In this document: positions 24,967 through 33,871 of the stretch, in pieces
Layout: each line of letters starts with the position of its first letter
Numbering within the stretch: position 1 is the stretch's first letter
Source of the DNA: Bryobacterales bacterium
Lineage (GTDB): Bacteria; Acidobacteriota; Terriglobia; Bryobacterales; Bryobacteraceae
Assembly (NCBI GenBank): GCA_025463005.1
Contig: JAOAPR010000012.1
Location: forward strand, 62,001-126,000
Direction of reading: 5' to 3'
Length of the DNA: 64,000 bases
Program-made: the position numbers and the translations under genes
The notes under the pieces: model-generated
Databases searched by the model: none
Told to the model about the DNA's origin: nothing
The model's input: the letters and a program-made list of their open reading frames with translations, nothing else

Positions 24967-26265
24967 TTACGGTCGTACAGCGTAACGCCGCAGCCGTCGC
25001 CGGATGGACGCCGGGGCGACTGCGTCCACGTAACAATACTCGTCATCGTATCGCGTCGCGAGGACACGGGCATGTTCGTGCAAGATATGTAACGGCGCGC
25101 CCTCGCCCACCGGGAAGCGGAACGCGCACTCCGCCAGCGGATCGACGGCTAACGTCTGGTCGATTTTTTGGAGCAGCTCTTCGAATCCTTCGCCGGTTGC
25201 CGCTGAGATGGCCACCGCTCCCGCCGGCTGATGCTCGGGATCGCCCAAAATGCGCCGCGCCAGCGCCGCCGTGTCCGGCTTTCCGGGAACCAGGTCAATT
25301 TTGTTGAGCACCAGAATCTGCGGCGTCTCTCCGGCGCCAATCTCGTTCAGCGTGGTGAGAACGTGTGCCGTCTGCTCCTCGGCGGCGGGGGAGCTGGCAT
25401 CGACGACGTGCAGCAGCAGCTCTGACTCGACCACTTCTTCAAGCGTGGCGCGAAACGCGCGGATCAACGTGATCGGCAGATTGCGAATGAACCCGACCGT
25501 ATCGCTCACCAGGACGTGACGCTTGGACGGCAGCACGATGTGCCGGACCGTGGGATCCAGGGTAGCGAACATTTTCGCGTCTGCCAGAACGCCGGCCCCG
25601 GTCAGCCGGTTGAACAGCGTTGATTTGCCGGCATTGGTGTAGCCCACCAGGGCCAGGGTCGCCAGAGGAACCACCTGCCTCTGCTGCCGCTGCGTGGTCC
25701 TCCCGCCGCGCACACGCTCGAGGCCGTGCTCAATGGCCTGAATGCGCTGATGAATCCGCCGCCGGTCGGTTTCGAGCTTGGTTTCTCCCGGCCCGCGCGT
25801 GCCGATGCCGCCGCCCAGCCTCGACATCGCAGCACCGTGGCCGGTCAGTCGGGGCAGCAGATAATTTAACTGCGCCAGCTCGACCTGCAACTGGCCTTCG
25901 CGGGTTCGCGCGCGCCTGGCGAAGATGTCCAGAATAAGCTGCGTCCGGTCGAGGACCTTCACATCCAGCGCACGCTCTAAATTACGCTGCTGTGTGGGAG
26001 TGAGCTCCTGGTCGAAGACCACTACCGACGCATCATGAAAGTGAACCTGGGTCTTGAGCTCGTCGACTTTGCCCGAGCCGATCAGGGTGGCGGCGTCGGC
26101 GCGAGCCCTCGTCTGGATGGAGCGATCGGCCACGCTTGCGCCGGCGGTGGCGGCCAGGACCGCCAACTCCTCAAGGGATTCTTCCGCGCTGATCAACGAG
26201 GCTTTGGAACGCGCGTTCCGCCCGCTCAGCTTCAGCCCCACCAATAGCGCGATTTCCGTGGACAA
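24967..26265 (-). CDS. hflX: Ribosome-associated GTPase HflX
   Basis: The protein has 432 residues. The N-terminal HflX domain has SGKVDEL and [16 protein letters not shown] (about 60-100). The linker [19 protein letters not shown] is diagnostic, and the GTPase domain shows G1 GYTNAGKS, G3 DTVGFI and G4 NKID. HflX binds the 50S subunit and splits or rescues stalled 70S ribosomes under stress. It lies 15 bp behind hfq, the conserved hfq-hflX pairing. Start ATG 26265. Confidence 0.95.
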   Translation of the reverse strand: MSTEIALLVGLKLSGRNARSKASLISAEESLEELAVLAATAGASVADRSIQTRARADAATLIGSGKVDELKTQVHFHDASVVVFDQELTPTQQRNLERALDVKVLDRTQLILDIFARRARTREGQLQVELAQLNYLLPRLTGHGAAMSRLGGGIGTRGPGETKLETDRRRIHQRIQAIEHGLERVRGGRTTQRQQRQVVPLATLALVGYTNAGKSTLFNRLTGAGVLADAKMFATLDPTVRHIVLPSKRHVLVSDTVGFIRNLPITLIRAFRATLEEVVESELLLHVVDASSPAAEEQTAHVLTTLNEIGAGETPQILVLNKIDLVPGKPDTAALARRILGDPEHQPAGAVAISAATGEGFEELLQKIDQTLAVDPLAECAFRFPVGEGAPLHILHEHARVLATRYDDEYCYVDAVAPASIRRRLRRYAVRP

Positions 26266-26280
26266 ACTACTGTTTCCCGG

Positions 26281-26565
26281 CTAGCTGGTCGGCTCGGCAG
26301 GAGCGCCCGGAGCAGCATGCGAACCGACCGCGGCGCTGGAATGCGCGGTGGAATGGAACGGCCGCGAAACTACCACGGTAGAGATCGCGTGCTTGAAAAT
26401 GAGCTGCTCCTGATTGTTGGTTTCCAGTACGACCGAGTATTTATCGAAACTCTTGATCTTGCCCGAGAGTTTCACACCGCTCATCAGATAGATCGTAAGG
26501 AAGGTCTTGTCTTTGCGCGCGTTGTTTAGAAATGCTTCTTGTATGTTTTGCGCTTGTTTTTCCAT
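26281..26565 (-). CDS. hfq: RNA chaperone Hfq
   Basis: This 94-residue protein carries the Sm1 and Sm2 motifs of Hfq: [20 protein letters not shown] and, after it, [19 protein letters not shown] (the YKHAI-type motif is FKHAI). N-terminal [13 protein letters not shown] matches the start helix. The C-terminal tail is Ala/Ser/Pro-rich. Hfq pairs small RNAs with mRNAs as a hexamer. The Shine-Dalgarno AAAGGAG is well spaced. A terminator-like hairpin with a U7 tract ends 20 bp before the ATG (see the leader). hflX follows. Confidence 0.96.
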   Translation of the reverse strand: MEKQAQNIQEAFLNNARKDKTFLTIYLMSGVKLSGKIKSFDKYSVVLETNNQEQLIFKHAISTVVVSRPFHSTAHSSAAVGSHAAPGAPAEPTS

Positions 26566-26629
26566 GGGAGCTGCTCCTTTAGCCTAAAAAAAGCCCCCAC
26601 GGGACTCGGCTGAGCCGCCCCGCGCGGGC
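26566..26629 (-). terminator. Intrinsic terminator abutting the hfq Shine-Dalgarno
   Basis: On the minus strand CCCGCG-type arms (26619-26629) pair with 26593-26603: ten of eleven positions match (GCCCGCGCGGG with CCCGTGGGGGC). A second small stem (CGGC/GCCG) sits in the loop. Seven uridines follow (26592-26586), then AGGCTAAAGGAG. The GGAG of the ribosome site can itself pair with CTCC just before ATG. The structure ends transcripts of the radical-SAM gene and also sits in any hfq read-through leader. Confidence 0.65.
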
Positions 26630-26653
26630 GAAGGTGCATCGGTCCGTTTCCCA

Positions 26654-27727
26654 TCATAACGCGGAATCGCGAGCCGCGCCTTCACCAGTCTCAATCTGCA
26701 CGAGTTCGCCGCGCGCCTGTGAGAGCAGTGTTCTGGGCAGCTTCCGGCTATAAATCAAACGCTCTACCATGGGCATGGCGCGCCGGACCCACTTTCCGTG
26801 GACCAGCAGGCTGGCGGCTACCAGCAGCGGATGCGGAAGCGGCGTGGAGCAGCGCGCGCACATATCGATCTCGGCCGCACGGCCCTGGGCGTGGGCCCGG
26901 CGTAGCCGCCGCATTTCGTCCGAATTGAAAATCTCCTCGAGCGGCTGCTCCCGCAGATCGCCCACCGGATCGCCATCCAGCGCGTAACTCTGGCAGCAGG
27001 GAAACACGCGCCCGTCGTGTTTCACGTACATCGCCCCGCGCCACAAATAGTGGCAGCGACGCTCAAGAATTGTTGCGCGCGTCGATTTTTCCGGCTGCAC
27101 CAGATTCGTTTCGTCTTCCTTGACGCGGACCTGGTCCACGCCCTCAATCTGGCTCCAGAAGCTCCGGAACGCGTCCACTTCGTGCGCGTTGCCCGGCATG
27201 CGCACCATCTGGACCACGATCTGCAAGTTCGATCCGCGGGCATGTTTCATGCGGCAGAACCGGACGAAGTTATCGCGAACCTTCTCGAAGCGTGCGCCCT
27301 TGCGATAGTGCTCGAAAGTTTCTTTCGAAGCACCGTCGAAGCTCAGCGTGATGTGCTGCAGGCGGGAATCAAGCAGGCGCTTCGCCATGGCTTCATCCAG
27401 AAACGTGCCATTGGTCGAAAGTAGCGTGGCGACGCCGTGCCGCTGGCAGAACTCGATGCGGTCGAAAATCTTGCGATCCATGAAGGGCTCGCCCAAGCCG
27501 ATCAGCATCATATGCTCGCCGGTGCGGGCCGCGCCCTCCACCAGACGCTCGAAGATCTGGTCGGTCATGTCTTCTTTGGGCTGCTTATGGGTCTCGCGGG
27601 GGCACATAGGGCAGTAGAGGTTGCACTTCGCCGTGGTTTCGACGATGTACTCCACCGGCAGCGCGGACACGCTCTCGGCGCCCCGCAGGTAGCTCCATAG
27701 AATTTTGGCGCGATTGGTCCAGCGCAT
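26654..27727 (-). CDS. Radical SAM/SPASM-domain enzyme
   Basis: This 357-residue protein has the radical S-adenosylmethionine cluster motif CNLYCPMC (about 34-41). GLGEP and LSTNGT motifs follow, along with LSFDGASKE. A C-terminal SPASM-like region contains CCQSYAL and MCARCSTP for auxiliary iron-sulfur clusters. Relatives modify peptides, tRNA or sugars; the substrate here is unknown and no partner peptide gene is visible nearby. About 100 bp separate it from hfq, bridged by a terminator. The two upstream genes are divergent. Confidence 0.88.
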   Translation of the reverse strand: MRWTNRAKILWSYLRGAESVSALPVEYIVETTAKCNLYCPMCPRETHKQPKEDMTDQIFERLVEGAARTGEHMMLIGLGEPFMDRKIFDRIEFCQRHGVATLLSTNGTFLDEAMAKRLLDSRLQHITLSFDGASKETFEHYRKGARFEKVRDNFVRFCRMKHARGSNLQIVVQMVRMPGNAHEVDAFRSFWSQIEGVDQVRVKEDETNLVQPEKSTRATILERRCHYLWRGAMYVKHDGRVFPCCQSYALDGDPVGDLREQPLEEIFNSDEMRRLRRAHAQGRAAEIDMCARCSTPLPHPLLVAASLLVHGKWVRRAMPMVERLIYSRKLPRTLLSQARGELVQIETGEGAARDSAL

Positions 27728-27801
27728 GTGACAGTGCCGGACACCATCTTCTCATGGGGCCGAACATAACGGCTCCAGAAGTCGACTGAGCCATGCGACT
27801 C

Positions 27802-27819
27802 TATATACGGTATATACGG
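27802..27819. repeat. Tandem 9-bp repeat upstream of the TIGR01777 epimerase
   Basis: TATATACGG is repeated head to tail (27802-27810, 27811-27819), seven bases before the epimerase ATG. Because it is AT-rich in a GC-rich setting it may overlap a promoter element or operator; no protein is assigned. Confidence 0.4.
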
Positions 27820-27826
27820 TACCGGA

Positions 27827-28672
27827 ATGAACGTTGCCATCACCGGAGCCTCAGGATTTATAGGACGCGCCGTCGCCGGGCATCTTCGGAACTGCGGTCA
27901 TATCGTCCGAGCTGTCTCTCTGCGCGGGGCGCTCGCGCCGGATGTACTGGCCGGATCGAATGCCGTCGTCCATTTGGCGGGCGAGCCGGTTGCCCAGCGC
28001 TGGACGGCAGACACGCGCGACAAAATCCTGCGCAGCCGTGTGGAGGGAACGCGGGCCCTGGTGGGGGCCATGCGCGCGCAGCCGCCGCAGGTGCTGATCA
28101 GCGCTTCGGCGGTGGGATACTACGGCTCGCGGGGCGACGAGATCCTCACTGAATCGGCGCCGGCCGCGGACGATTTCCTGAGCAAGGTCGCCGCGGCGTG
28201 GGAGCAAGAAGCGCAAGCCGCCGAGCCTCTGGGCGTCCGTGTCGTGCGGCTGCGCATCGGCGTTGTCCTGGGACCAAAGGGTGGCGCTCTGGCGAAGATG
28301 CTTCTTCCATTCCGGCTGGGCGTAGGCGGCCGCCTCGGCAGCGGACAGCAGTGGATGTCGTGGATTCACATCGACGACCTCATCGCACTGATCGCGTTTC
28401 TGATGAAGGAATCCACCGTTCGTGGGGCGTTCAATGCTACCTCTCCGTTCCCGGTGACCAATCGCGAATTCACCAGGGCTGTAGCCCACGTCGTACATCG
28501 CCCGGCGATCTTCCCGGTACCCGAGTTCGCGTTGAAATTGATGTTCGGCGACATGTCCCAGGTGATGCTGGCCAGCCAGCGGGCCATTCCCGATGCCGCA
28601 CAGCGCGCGGGCTTTGTTTTTGAGCATCCGGACATCTTCGCCGCACTCGCTCAGATTGTTCGCGGCGCGTGA
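27827..28672 (+). CDS. TIGR01777-family NAD(P)-binding epimerase (SulA/YfcH-like)
   Basis: This 281-residue Rossmann protein starts MNVAITGASGFIGRAV, with the GxxGxxG dinucleotide site. It continues with NAVVHLAGEPVAQRW and the family signature SASAVGYYG, then WEQEAQAAEPLGVRVVRLRIGVVLGP. It ends with the PAIFPVPEFALKLMFGDMSQVMLASQR region typical of TIGR01777. The physiological substrate of the family is not established. It is followed 12 bp later by the NHL protein gene, so an operon is likely. Confidence 0.92.
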   Translation: MNVAITGASGFIGRAVAGHLRNCGHIVRAVSLRGALAPDVLAGSNAVVHLAGEPVAQRWTADTRDKILRSRVEGTRALVGAMRAQPPQVLISASAVGYYGSRGDEILTESAPAADDFLSKVAAAWEQEAQAAEPLGVRVVRLRIGVVLGPKGGALAKMLLPFRLGVGGRLGSGQQWMSWIHIDDLIALIAFLMKESTVRGAFNATSPFPVTNREFTRAVAHVVHRPAIFPVPEFALKLMFGDMSQVMLASQRAIPDAAQRAGFVFEHPDIFAALAQIVRGA

Positions 28673-28684
28673 TAGAGTCTACTC

Positions 28685-29566
28685 ATGTTCGGGATCAGAG
28701 TTTTCGCCATCCTCTCTGTCCTGTGCGTTGCGACGCGGGCCCAGGACGCGTCTCGGCTGCCTTTGGAGCAAGTCCCGGTGAACTCCGTGGCGACCGTTTC
28801 ATCGGTCGCGATGGACCGAAGCGGAACCATCTATGTCCTGCAACGGGGTGAGAAGGCCGATCCGGTGATCGCCGTGAACAAAGAAGGCCAGACCCTGCGT
28901 TCCTGGGGCAAGGGCATGTTCACCGTGCCGCACAGCGTGCGCGTGGATGCGGACGGCAACGTGTGGACCGTGGACGCCGGCAGCTCCGTGATCCTGAAGT
29001 TCACGCCGGAAGGGAAAAAGCTGCAGGAGATTTCGGTGGGCGAAATGGCCGTCGGCGACAAGTGCGCTTTCCCGACTCTGTGCGGTACCACCGACATCAC
29101 GTTCGGTCCCAACGGACGGCTGTTCATCTCCGATGGCTACGGCAACGCGCGCATTCTGGAATACACCGCTGGCGGCAAGCGCGTGAAGATGTGGGGCAGC
29201 GCCGGAACCGGGCCGGGGCAGTTTCAAATCCCGCATGGGATCGCCTACCAGGGGAACACTCTCTACGTCGCCGATCGGGGAAACTCGCGCGTCCAGCGCT
29301 TCGACCTGGACGGACGCTATCTGGGCGAGTGGACCAACCTGGGTCGTCCGTTTGCGCTGAAAGTAAGCGGCGGCGCGCTGTGGGTTTCGACCATGTTCAT
29401 GAAACCCACCATACTTAAAGTCGAACTGACGACAGGAAAGATTCTGGGTCAGATCGAATCACCGGGGCCGCATTCGATCGACGTGAGCGAATCAGGAGAG
29501 CTGGCCGCGAGCGGCTGTTGCGGCGGATCCAACCCGAACGGCTTTTCGTGGTTTAAAACGCGCTAG
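28685..29566 (+). CDS. Exported NHL-repeat beta-propeller protein
   Basis: This 293-residue protein has a signal peptide (VFAILSVLCVATRAQ). It carries NHL-type strands such as VPHSVRVDADGNVWTVDAGS and FQIPHGIAYQGNTLYVADRGNSRVQRFD, characteristic of peptidyl-alpha-hydroxyglycine alpha-amidating-lyase-like and other six-bladed propellers. Two Cys pairs (KCAFPTLC, GCC) could form disulfides. Catalytic residues are not claimed. Its TAG stop shares the CTAG tetranucleotide with the stop of the convergent cobalamin gene. Confidence 0.82.
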   Translation: MFGIRVFAILSVLCVATRAQDASRLPLEQVPVNSVATVSSVAMDRSGTIYVLQRGEKADPVIAVNKEGQTLRSWGKGMFTVPHSVRVDADGNVWTVDAGSSVILKFTPEGKKLQEISVGEMAVGDKCAFPTLCGTTDITFGPNGRLFISDGYGNARILEYTAGGKRVKMWGSAGTGPGQFQIPHGIAYQGNTLYVADRGNSRVQRFDLDGRYLGEWTNLGRPFALKVSGGALWVSTMFMKPTILKVELTTGKILGQIESPGPHSIDVSESGELAASGCCGGSNPNGFSWFKTR

Positions 29567-30195
29567 TCTTTTTGACCCGACGCGCTGCGGTTGGGCTCCC
29601 ACAACACTTCAGGAACGCCCATAACGTGGCTCGCCCAGCGGCTCCATACGAACAGCGCATCGCTCAGCCGGTTCAGGTATCGGACCGCGTCGGGCGGCGT
29701 TTCCTCCACCCGCGCGAGCGCCACGGTCAATCGCTCCGCACGCCGGCAGATGGTCCGCGCGGCGTGCAGCTCGGCATTGAGCCTGGTTCCTCCCGGCAGC
29801 ACGAAACTACGCAGCGCGGGGAGTTCCTCATTCATCGCGTCGATCTCGCGCTCCAGTTGTTCGATCTCCGCCGGCGTGATGCGAGCCTGCTTCGGATGGA
29901 GGTCCTTCGGTAACGTCGCGAGCTGAGAGCCAAGATTGAACAGCTCATGCTGCACCCTGCGAAGAATATCCGCGAGCTTATCCAGCCGCGAGGCGCGGGC
30001 GGCTTCTTCACTGCATGTCACGCAAGCGAGCCCGATAAAGGCATTCAACTCGTCCACAGTGCCGTAAGCCTCGATCCGCGGGGAATCTTTTGGGACTCGT
30101 TGCCCACCGGCCAGGGCGGTTTCGCCCTTATCGCCGCCCTTGGTGTAGATCCGGTTGAGCGCGATTCGCGGGTCGTTGAAGGTCCGTTCCGGCAC
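29563..30195 (-). CDS. PduO-type cob(I)alamin adenosyltransferase
   Basis: This 210-residue enzyme attaches the adenosyl group of ATP to reduced cobalamin. Motifs are IYTKGGDKGETAL (ATP site, PduO-type), YGTVDELNAFIG and, near the end, AVRYLNRLSDALFVWSRWA with the conserved Arg/Asp-rich helix. PduO-type enzymes are about 190-210 residues. It is adjacent to the NHL propeller on the opposite strand and to the TauE-like exporter; no other cobalamin gene is in the window, so it serves salvage. Confidence 0.9.
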   Translation of the reverse strand: MPERTFNDPRIALNRIYTKGGDKGETALAGGQRVPKDSPRIEAYGTVDELNAFIGLACVTCSEEAARASRLDKLADILRRVQHELFNLGSQLATLPKDLHPKQARITPAEIEQLEREIDAMNEELPALRSFVLPGGTRLNAELHAARTICRRAERLTVALARVEETPPDAVRYLNRLSDALFVWSRWASHVMGVPEVLWEPNRSASGQKD

Positions 30196-30236
30196 GCTTC
30201 CATGTTATCGGGTTACCTGCGTTAGGATGGGGGGTT

Positions 30237-30998
30237 CTGAACAGCATCTCGCCCTTCTCATGGATCACCCTGCTCGTCGCCGCTACAGCGGCCGGTGTCG
30301 CCAACGCTTTGGCAGGCGGCGGCACCTTTCTGATTTTTCCAGCGCTGGTATTCGCGGGAGTGGATCCCATCATGGCGAACGCCACTTCCTCAGTCATCAC
30401 GCTGCCGGGCGGAATTGCGTCTGCCCTGGTGTACCGGCGCCCGGTGACCGGCAAGCTGTTTTGGACGCTGGTACTGATCAGCGTGGCCGGCGGTGTGATC
30501 GGCAGCCAGTTGCTGCTGCACACGCCCACTGAGCGATTCGCCAAAGTTGTTCCGTATCTGATGATCGGAGCGGCGCTAGTGTTCACCTTTTCGGATCAGC
30601 TCCGACGCTTCGCCCGAGCCCACTCGTCCGGCGGAGTTCATACCGGGCTGCTCTACCTCGGCACGCTCGCGATCGCGATCTATGGAGGCTACTTCGGCGC
30701 GGGAATGGGTGTGCTGATGATCGTTTTATTCCTGATCGCCGCCCACATCGACGTGCAGGAATCGGCGGGATTACGCATGTGGTGCGCCACCGGGGTGAAC
30801 ACGCTCGCGGTGACCGCTTTTATCATCAAGGGAATCGTGGTGTGGCGCGTCGCGATCCCGATGCTCATCTGCACCCTTATCGGCGGTTACTGGGGCGCCC
30901 ACGCGGTGCGGCGGCTGACAGCGGAGACCGCGCGACGGGCAGTGCTGGTGTTCGCATGGACCATGAGCTTGTGGCTGCTGGTGCGTTCCTGGCAATAG
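30237..30998 (+). CDS. TauE/SafE-family membrane exporter, probable CTG start
   Basis: This polytopic protein (about 253 residues if started at 30237) has the paired NALAGGGTFLIFPAL and YGGYFGAGMGVLMIV motifs of sulfite/anion exporters. The first helix (WITLLVAATAAGVANALAGGG) is in frame upstream of TTG 30309. No ATG, GTG or TTG precedes it, so the likely start is CTG 30237 behind AGGATGGGGGG. From the TTG, the first helix would be lost. The substrate is unknown (sulfite, sulfoacetate or other organic anions in the family). Cut this entry's start with care. Confidence 0.82.
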   Translation: MNSISPFSWITLLVAATAAGVANALAGGGTFLIFPALVFAGVDPIMANATSSVITLPGGIASALVYRRPVTGKLFWTLVLISVAGGVIGSQLLLHTPTERFAKVVPYLMIGAALVFTFSDQLRRFARAHSSGGVHTGLLYLGTLAIAIYGGYFGAGMGVLMIVLFLIAAHIDVQESAGLRMWCATGVNTLAVTAFIIKGIVVWRVAIPMLICTLIGGYWGAHAVRRLTAETARRAVLVFAWTMSLWLLVRSWQ

Positions 30999-31007
30999 AA
31001 TCGCGAC

Positions 31008-31808
31008 TTACTCGACAATTCGCGAATCGGCCTGAAATTTCTTGTAGTCGCGATAGGTGATATCCAGCTCCTCGCGCAGCTTGCGGAGGTACGCCACGCG
31101 CGCGTCGGCCCGAACGCTGATGTGCGCCGGAAGCCAGACCTCTTCGTTCACGCGGACCTGGTCGAAATTCAAGACACTCCCCGGCGCCAGCCGCACCAGT
31201 CCGAAGCCGAACGAAATCGGATTGATCACTTCCACCTCGGCCTTCACCCATTGATAGTCCGCCTGGTCCACCCAGATCTTGCCGCGCAGTTTCGTAAGTA
31301 TGTCCGCGCGCTTCAATTTTGGTTTGTAGCCGGGCTTGGGCTGGGCGGCGATAATCCACACCGGGCGACCGCCGATCTGGTCGGTGCCCGCCAGGGTCAG
31401 ATCGAAAGCCTCCGGCACCTCGCGCAGGTAGCGGCGCTGCTCGATGCGATCCTGGTCCTGTTTGGCTTTGTCGGACACAGATTCGCGCTGCCGCTTGGCC
31501 GACTCTTTGTCCAGATTTTCCTGTTCCTTGCGGGCTTCCTTTTCGGGCAGGGATTTGTCGTCGCGCTCCACCAGCTTTCCGTAAGGACGGCCAGCCAGGA
31601 CCATGAACTCGTAAGTCTGGATTTCTTTGGACGCTAAGTTGCCGCTGCGGCCGTAGCGGCGTTCCTCGACGCGTTCCAGGAATGTGTAGTTTTTGAAACG
31701 CTCGAAGTTATATGCATCGCGATCCACCGAGCGCCGGATGATTTCGGTCGCATCCTGAGCGCTTACCAGGAAAACGGCGCTGAGCGCCAGAAGAACTACT
31801 TTCGCCAC
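31008..31808 (-). CDS. Exported LolA/LppX-like protein of unknown function
   Basis: The protein has 266 residues with a short signal (VVLLALSAVFLVSAQ). The mature part starts DATEIIRRSVDRD, then a highly charged helical insertion (KEARKEQENLDKESAKRQRE). It then shows LAGTDQIGGRPVWIIAAQPKPGYK and KIWVDQADYQWVKAEVEV, a beta-sheet pattern like outer-membrane lipoprotein-sorting proteins (LolA-like fold). Such folds bind acyl chains or lipids. No lipobox is present. It is convergent with the TauE-like gene (9 bp apart) and follows the histidine kinase gene with 10 bp between. Confidence 0.7.
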   Translation of the reverse strand: MAKVVLLALSAVFLVSAQDATEIIRRSVDRDAYNFERFKNYTFLERVEERRYGRSGNLASKEIQTYEFMVLAGRPYGKLVERDDKSLPEKEARKEQENLDKESAKRQRESVSDKAKQDQDRIEQRRYLREVPEAFDLTLAGTDQIGGRPVWIIAAQPKPGYKPKLKRADILTKLRGKIWVDQADYQWVKAEVEVINPISFGFGLVRLAPGSVLNFDQVRVNEEVWLPAHISVRADARVAYLRKLREELDITYRDYKKFQADSRIVE

Positions 31809-31818
31809 GCTTCAATTA

Positions 31819-32466
31819 TTACGCGCGCGCCGGAATAGCCTGCGGTCTCGACGGAAGAGTAATGGTAAATTCCGCGCCGAGCGTGTCGCTTCGATTGGCC
31901 GCGCGCACGCAGCCGCCATCCTGCTTCACGATGGTCTCGACGATGTGCAGCCCCAGGCCGCTTGAGCCGGTGGAGACGTGCGGCAGGAACAGATGCTCCA
32001 GAACGCCTTGAGCGATCCCGGACCCTTCGTCGCGCACCACGATTTCGATTTGCCCGTCCGTCTTGCAGGCGCGGACATAAATCGTCCCACCGTCGGGCAT
32101 GGCGTGCATAGCGTTCAGGAAGAGATTAATCAACACCCGCTCCCAGGCCCAGTGTCCGCCGAGCTGAATTCCGGGTTCCACCTCGCACACAAAGCTGATG
32201 TCGGGCCCGCGGCCGGCGGCCACGGAATCCTCGACGAATGCGATGGCGTTGGCCAGGATCTGTTCGAATGGCGTGCCCGCGCCGGTGCCAGCCTGAAGCC
32301 CGGCGGCGATGTTTTTTCCCCGTTCGACGCTGCGCAAAATCGCGGCGGAGAGCTTGGTGTAGCGGGGGTCGCCCGAAAGAAGGTCGGCCGCGTCCACCAG
32401 CGTCTGGAACACGTTGTTGAGGTCGTGCACCAGGCCCGATAGCGTCAGGTCGTCTCGAGTGTTCAT
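31819..32466 (-). CDS. Small soluble histidine kinase
   Basis: From ATG 32466 the protein is 215 residues with no sensor or membrane domain. The H-box GLVHDLNNVFQTL (His14) is followed by a complete GHKL domain: N-box NLFLNAMHAM, G1 VRDEGSGIAQG and G2 STGSSGLGLHIVE. It should autophosphorylate and pass phosphate to a response regulator. The start is fixed because its ATG overlaps the aroA stop in an ATGA quartet. The HD-GYP response regulator, starting 120 bp upstream of aroA on the other strand, is a plausible partner. Confidence 0.86.
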   Translation of the reverse strand: MNTRDDLTLSGLVHDLNNVFQTLVDAADLLSGDPRYTKLSAAILRSVERGKNIAAGLQAGTGAGTPFEQILANAIAFVEDSVAAGRGPDISFVCEVEPGIQLGGHWAWERVLINLFLNAMHAMPDGGTIYVRACKTDGQIEIVVRDEGSGIAQGVLEHLFLPHVSTGSSGLGLHIVETIVKQDGGCVRAANRSDTLGAEFTITLPSRPQAIPARA

Positions 32467-33752
32467 TTTTGGGCGATCTGTCGCAGTGTAGCGAAAAATT
32501 CGGGAAAAGACACGTTTGCCGATTCCGCCCCTTCGATCGCGCATGGCCCGTCGGCTGCCAGCGCCGCCACCGCGAAGGCCATGGCGATGCGATGATCCCC
32601 AGCCGAATCGATCTCCCCGGCATGAAAAGTCTGGCCCCCGGGAACGTGAAAACCCTCCGGGTTGGTCTCGATTTTCACGCCCATTTTCCGAAAACCGGCC
32701 TCAATAGTGGCGATGCGATCGGTTTCCTTGATGCGGAGTTCGCCGGCATCGCGGACGGTAAGGCCGTTGCGGCTAGCGGCCCCCAGGACGGCCAAGGCCG
32801 GAATCTCGTCGATCAGCGCCGCAGTCATGGTTCCTTCGATAACGCCACCCTCTATCACCCCGCCCGAGACCGGCGAGGACTGCACTCGAAGGTCGCCGAT
32901 CAGCTCGCCTCCCACCTGGTGAACTTCGAGTACCTTGATCTGCGCGCCCATCGAAACCAGAAAATCGAGCAATCCGGAACGGGTCGGGTTCAGGCCAACG
33001 CCGTGGATCACCAGGCTGGCTTCCTTGACCATCAGCGCCGCGACCAGGAAGAAGCAGGCTGAGGAGAGATCGCCCGGCGCCACCAGCTCGCGCCCGGTGA
33101 GTCGCGCGCCGCCGTGCAAGCGAATGGTCCGTTTCTCGATTTCGATCTCCGCCCCGAACTCCTTGAGGGCGATTTCGGTGTGATCGCGCGTGCGGACCGG
33201 CTCGCGCACGATCGTATCGCCCTGTGCGAACAGGCCCGCCAGCAGAATGCAGCTCTTGACCTGCGCGCTGGCCATGGGAAGGTGATAATCGATGCCATGC
33301 AGCGGGCGGCCGTGAATGGTGAGCGGAGGAAACTTTTGGTCCCGGGCTTCAATCGAGCCGCCCATCTCAGTGAGCGGGCCGATGATGCGAGCCATGGGTC
33401 GTCGTGAGAGCGACTCATCGCCCCCGATCCGCGAGGTAAAGGGCTGCGCGGCGAGAATCCCGGAGAGCATGCGGATGGTGGAGCCCGAGTTACCTGCGTC
33501 GAGCAGCGCAGCAGGTTCCTGCAGCGGCCCCCCTTCGATCGATATGGACCCCTCCTGCCGCTCGATCTTCGCCCCCAGCGCAGCCATACAGGCCAGCGTC
33601 GATTGGCAGTCCGCGCCAGTGGAGTAGTTGGCAATGGTGCTACGCCCCTTAGCGATGGAGGCCAGCATTCCATAGCGGTGGGAAATGGATTTATCGCCGG
33701 GCAGCGTAATGATTCCTTCGAGGGCTCGCGCCGGGGAGACGATTTCGCGCAT
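32463..33752 (-). CDS. aroA: 3-phosphoshikimate 1-carboxyvinyltransferase (EPSP synthase)
   Basis: EPSP synthase joins shikimate-3-phosphate and phosphoenolpyruvate in the chorismate pathway. The 429 residues show PGDKSISHR (substrate Lys/Ser), LDAGNSGSTIRML (class signature) and RIKETDRI near the C-terminus. HRIAMAFA closes the fold. Start ATG 33752. The final TGA overlaps the ATG of the histidine-kinase gene, an unusual partner for aroA. aroB lies 17 kb away in this window. Confidence 0.97.
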   Translation of the reverse strand: MREIVSPARALEGIITLPGDKSISHRYGMLASIAKGRSTIANYSTGADCQSTLACMAALGAKIERQEGSISIEGGPLQEPAALLDAGNSGSTIRMLSGILAAQPFTSRIGGDESLSRRPMARIIGPLTEMGGSIEARDQKFPPLTIHGRPLHGIDYHLPMASAQVKSCILLAGLFAQGDTIVREPVRTRDHTEIALKEFGAEIEIEKRTIRLHGGARLTGRELVAPGDLSSACFFLVAALMVKEASLVIHGVGLNPTRSGLLDFLVSMGAQIKVLEVHQVGGELIGDLRVQSSPVSGGVIEGGVIEGTMTAALIDEIPALAVLGAASRNGLTVRDAGELRIKETDRIATIEAGFRKMGVKIETNPEGFHVPGGQTFHAGEIDSAGDHRIAMAFAVAALAADGPCAIEGAESANVSFPEFFATLRQIAQK

Positions 33753-33871
33753 GAAGTACTAGTGTAAATGGGGACGAGCCGTCCCGCCGGCCGAATCGGG
33801 CCTTAGTACCTACTCCGTACTTCCCCCTAATTGTTTGGAACGTTTCCGCCGATAGATCCAGAAGTTAGAGG

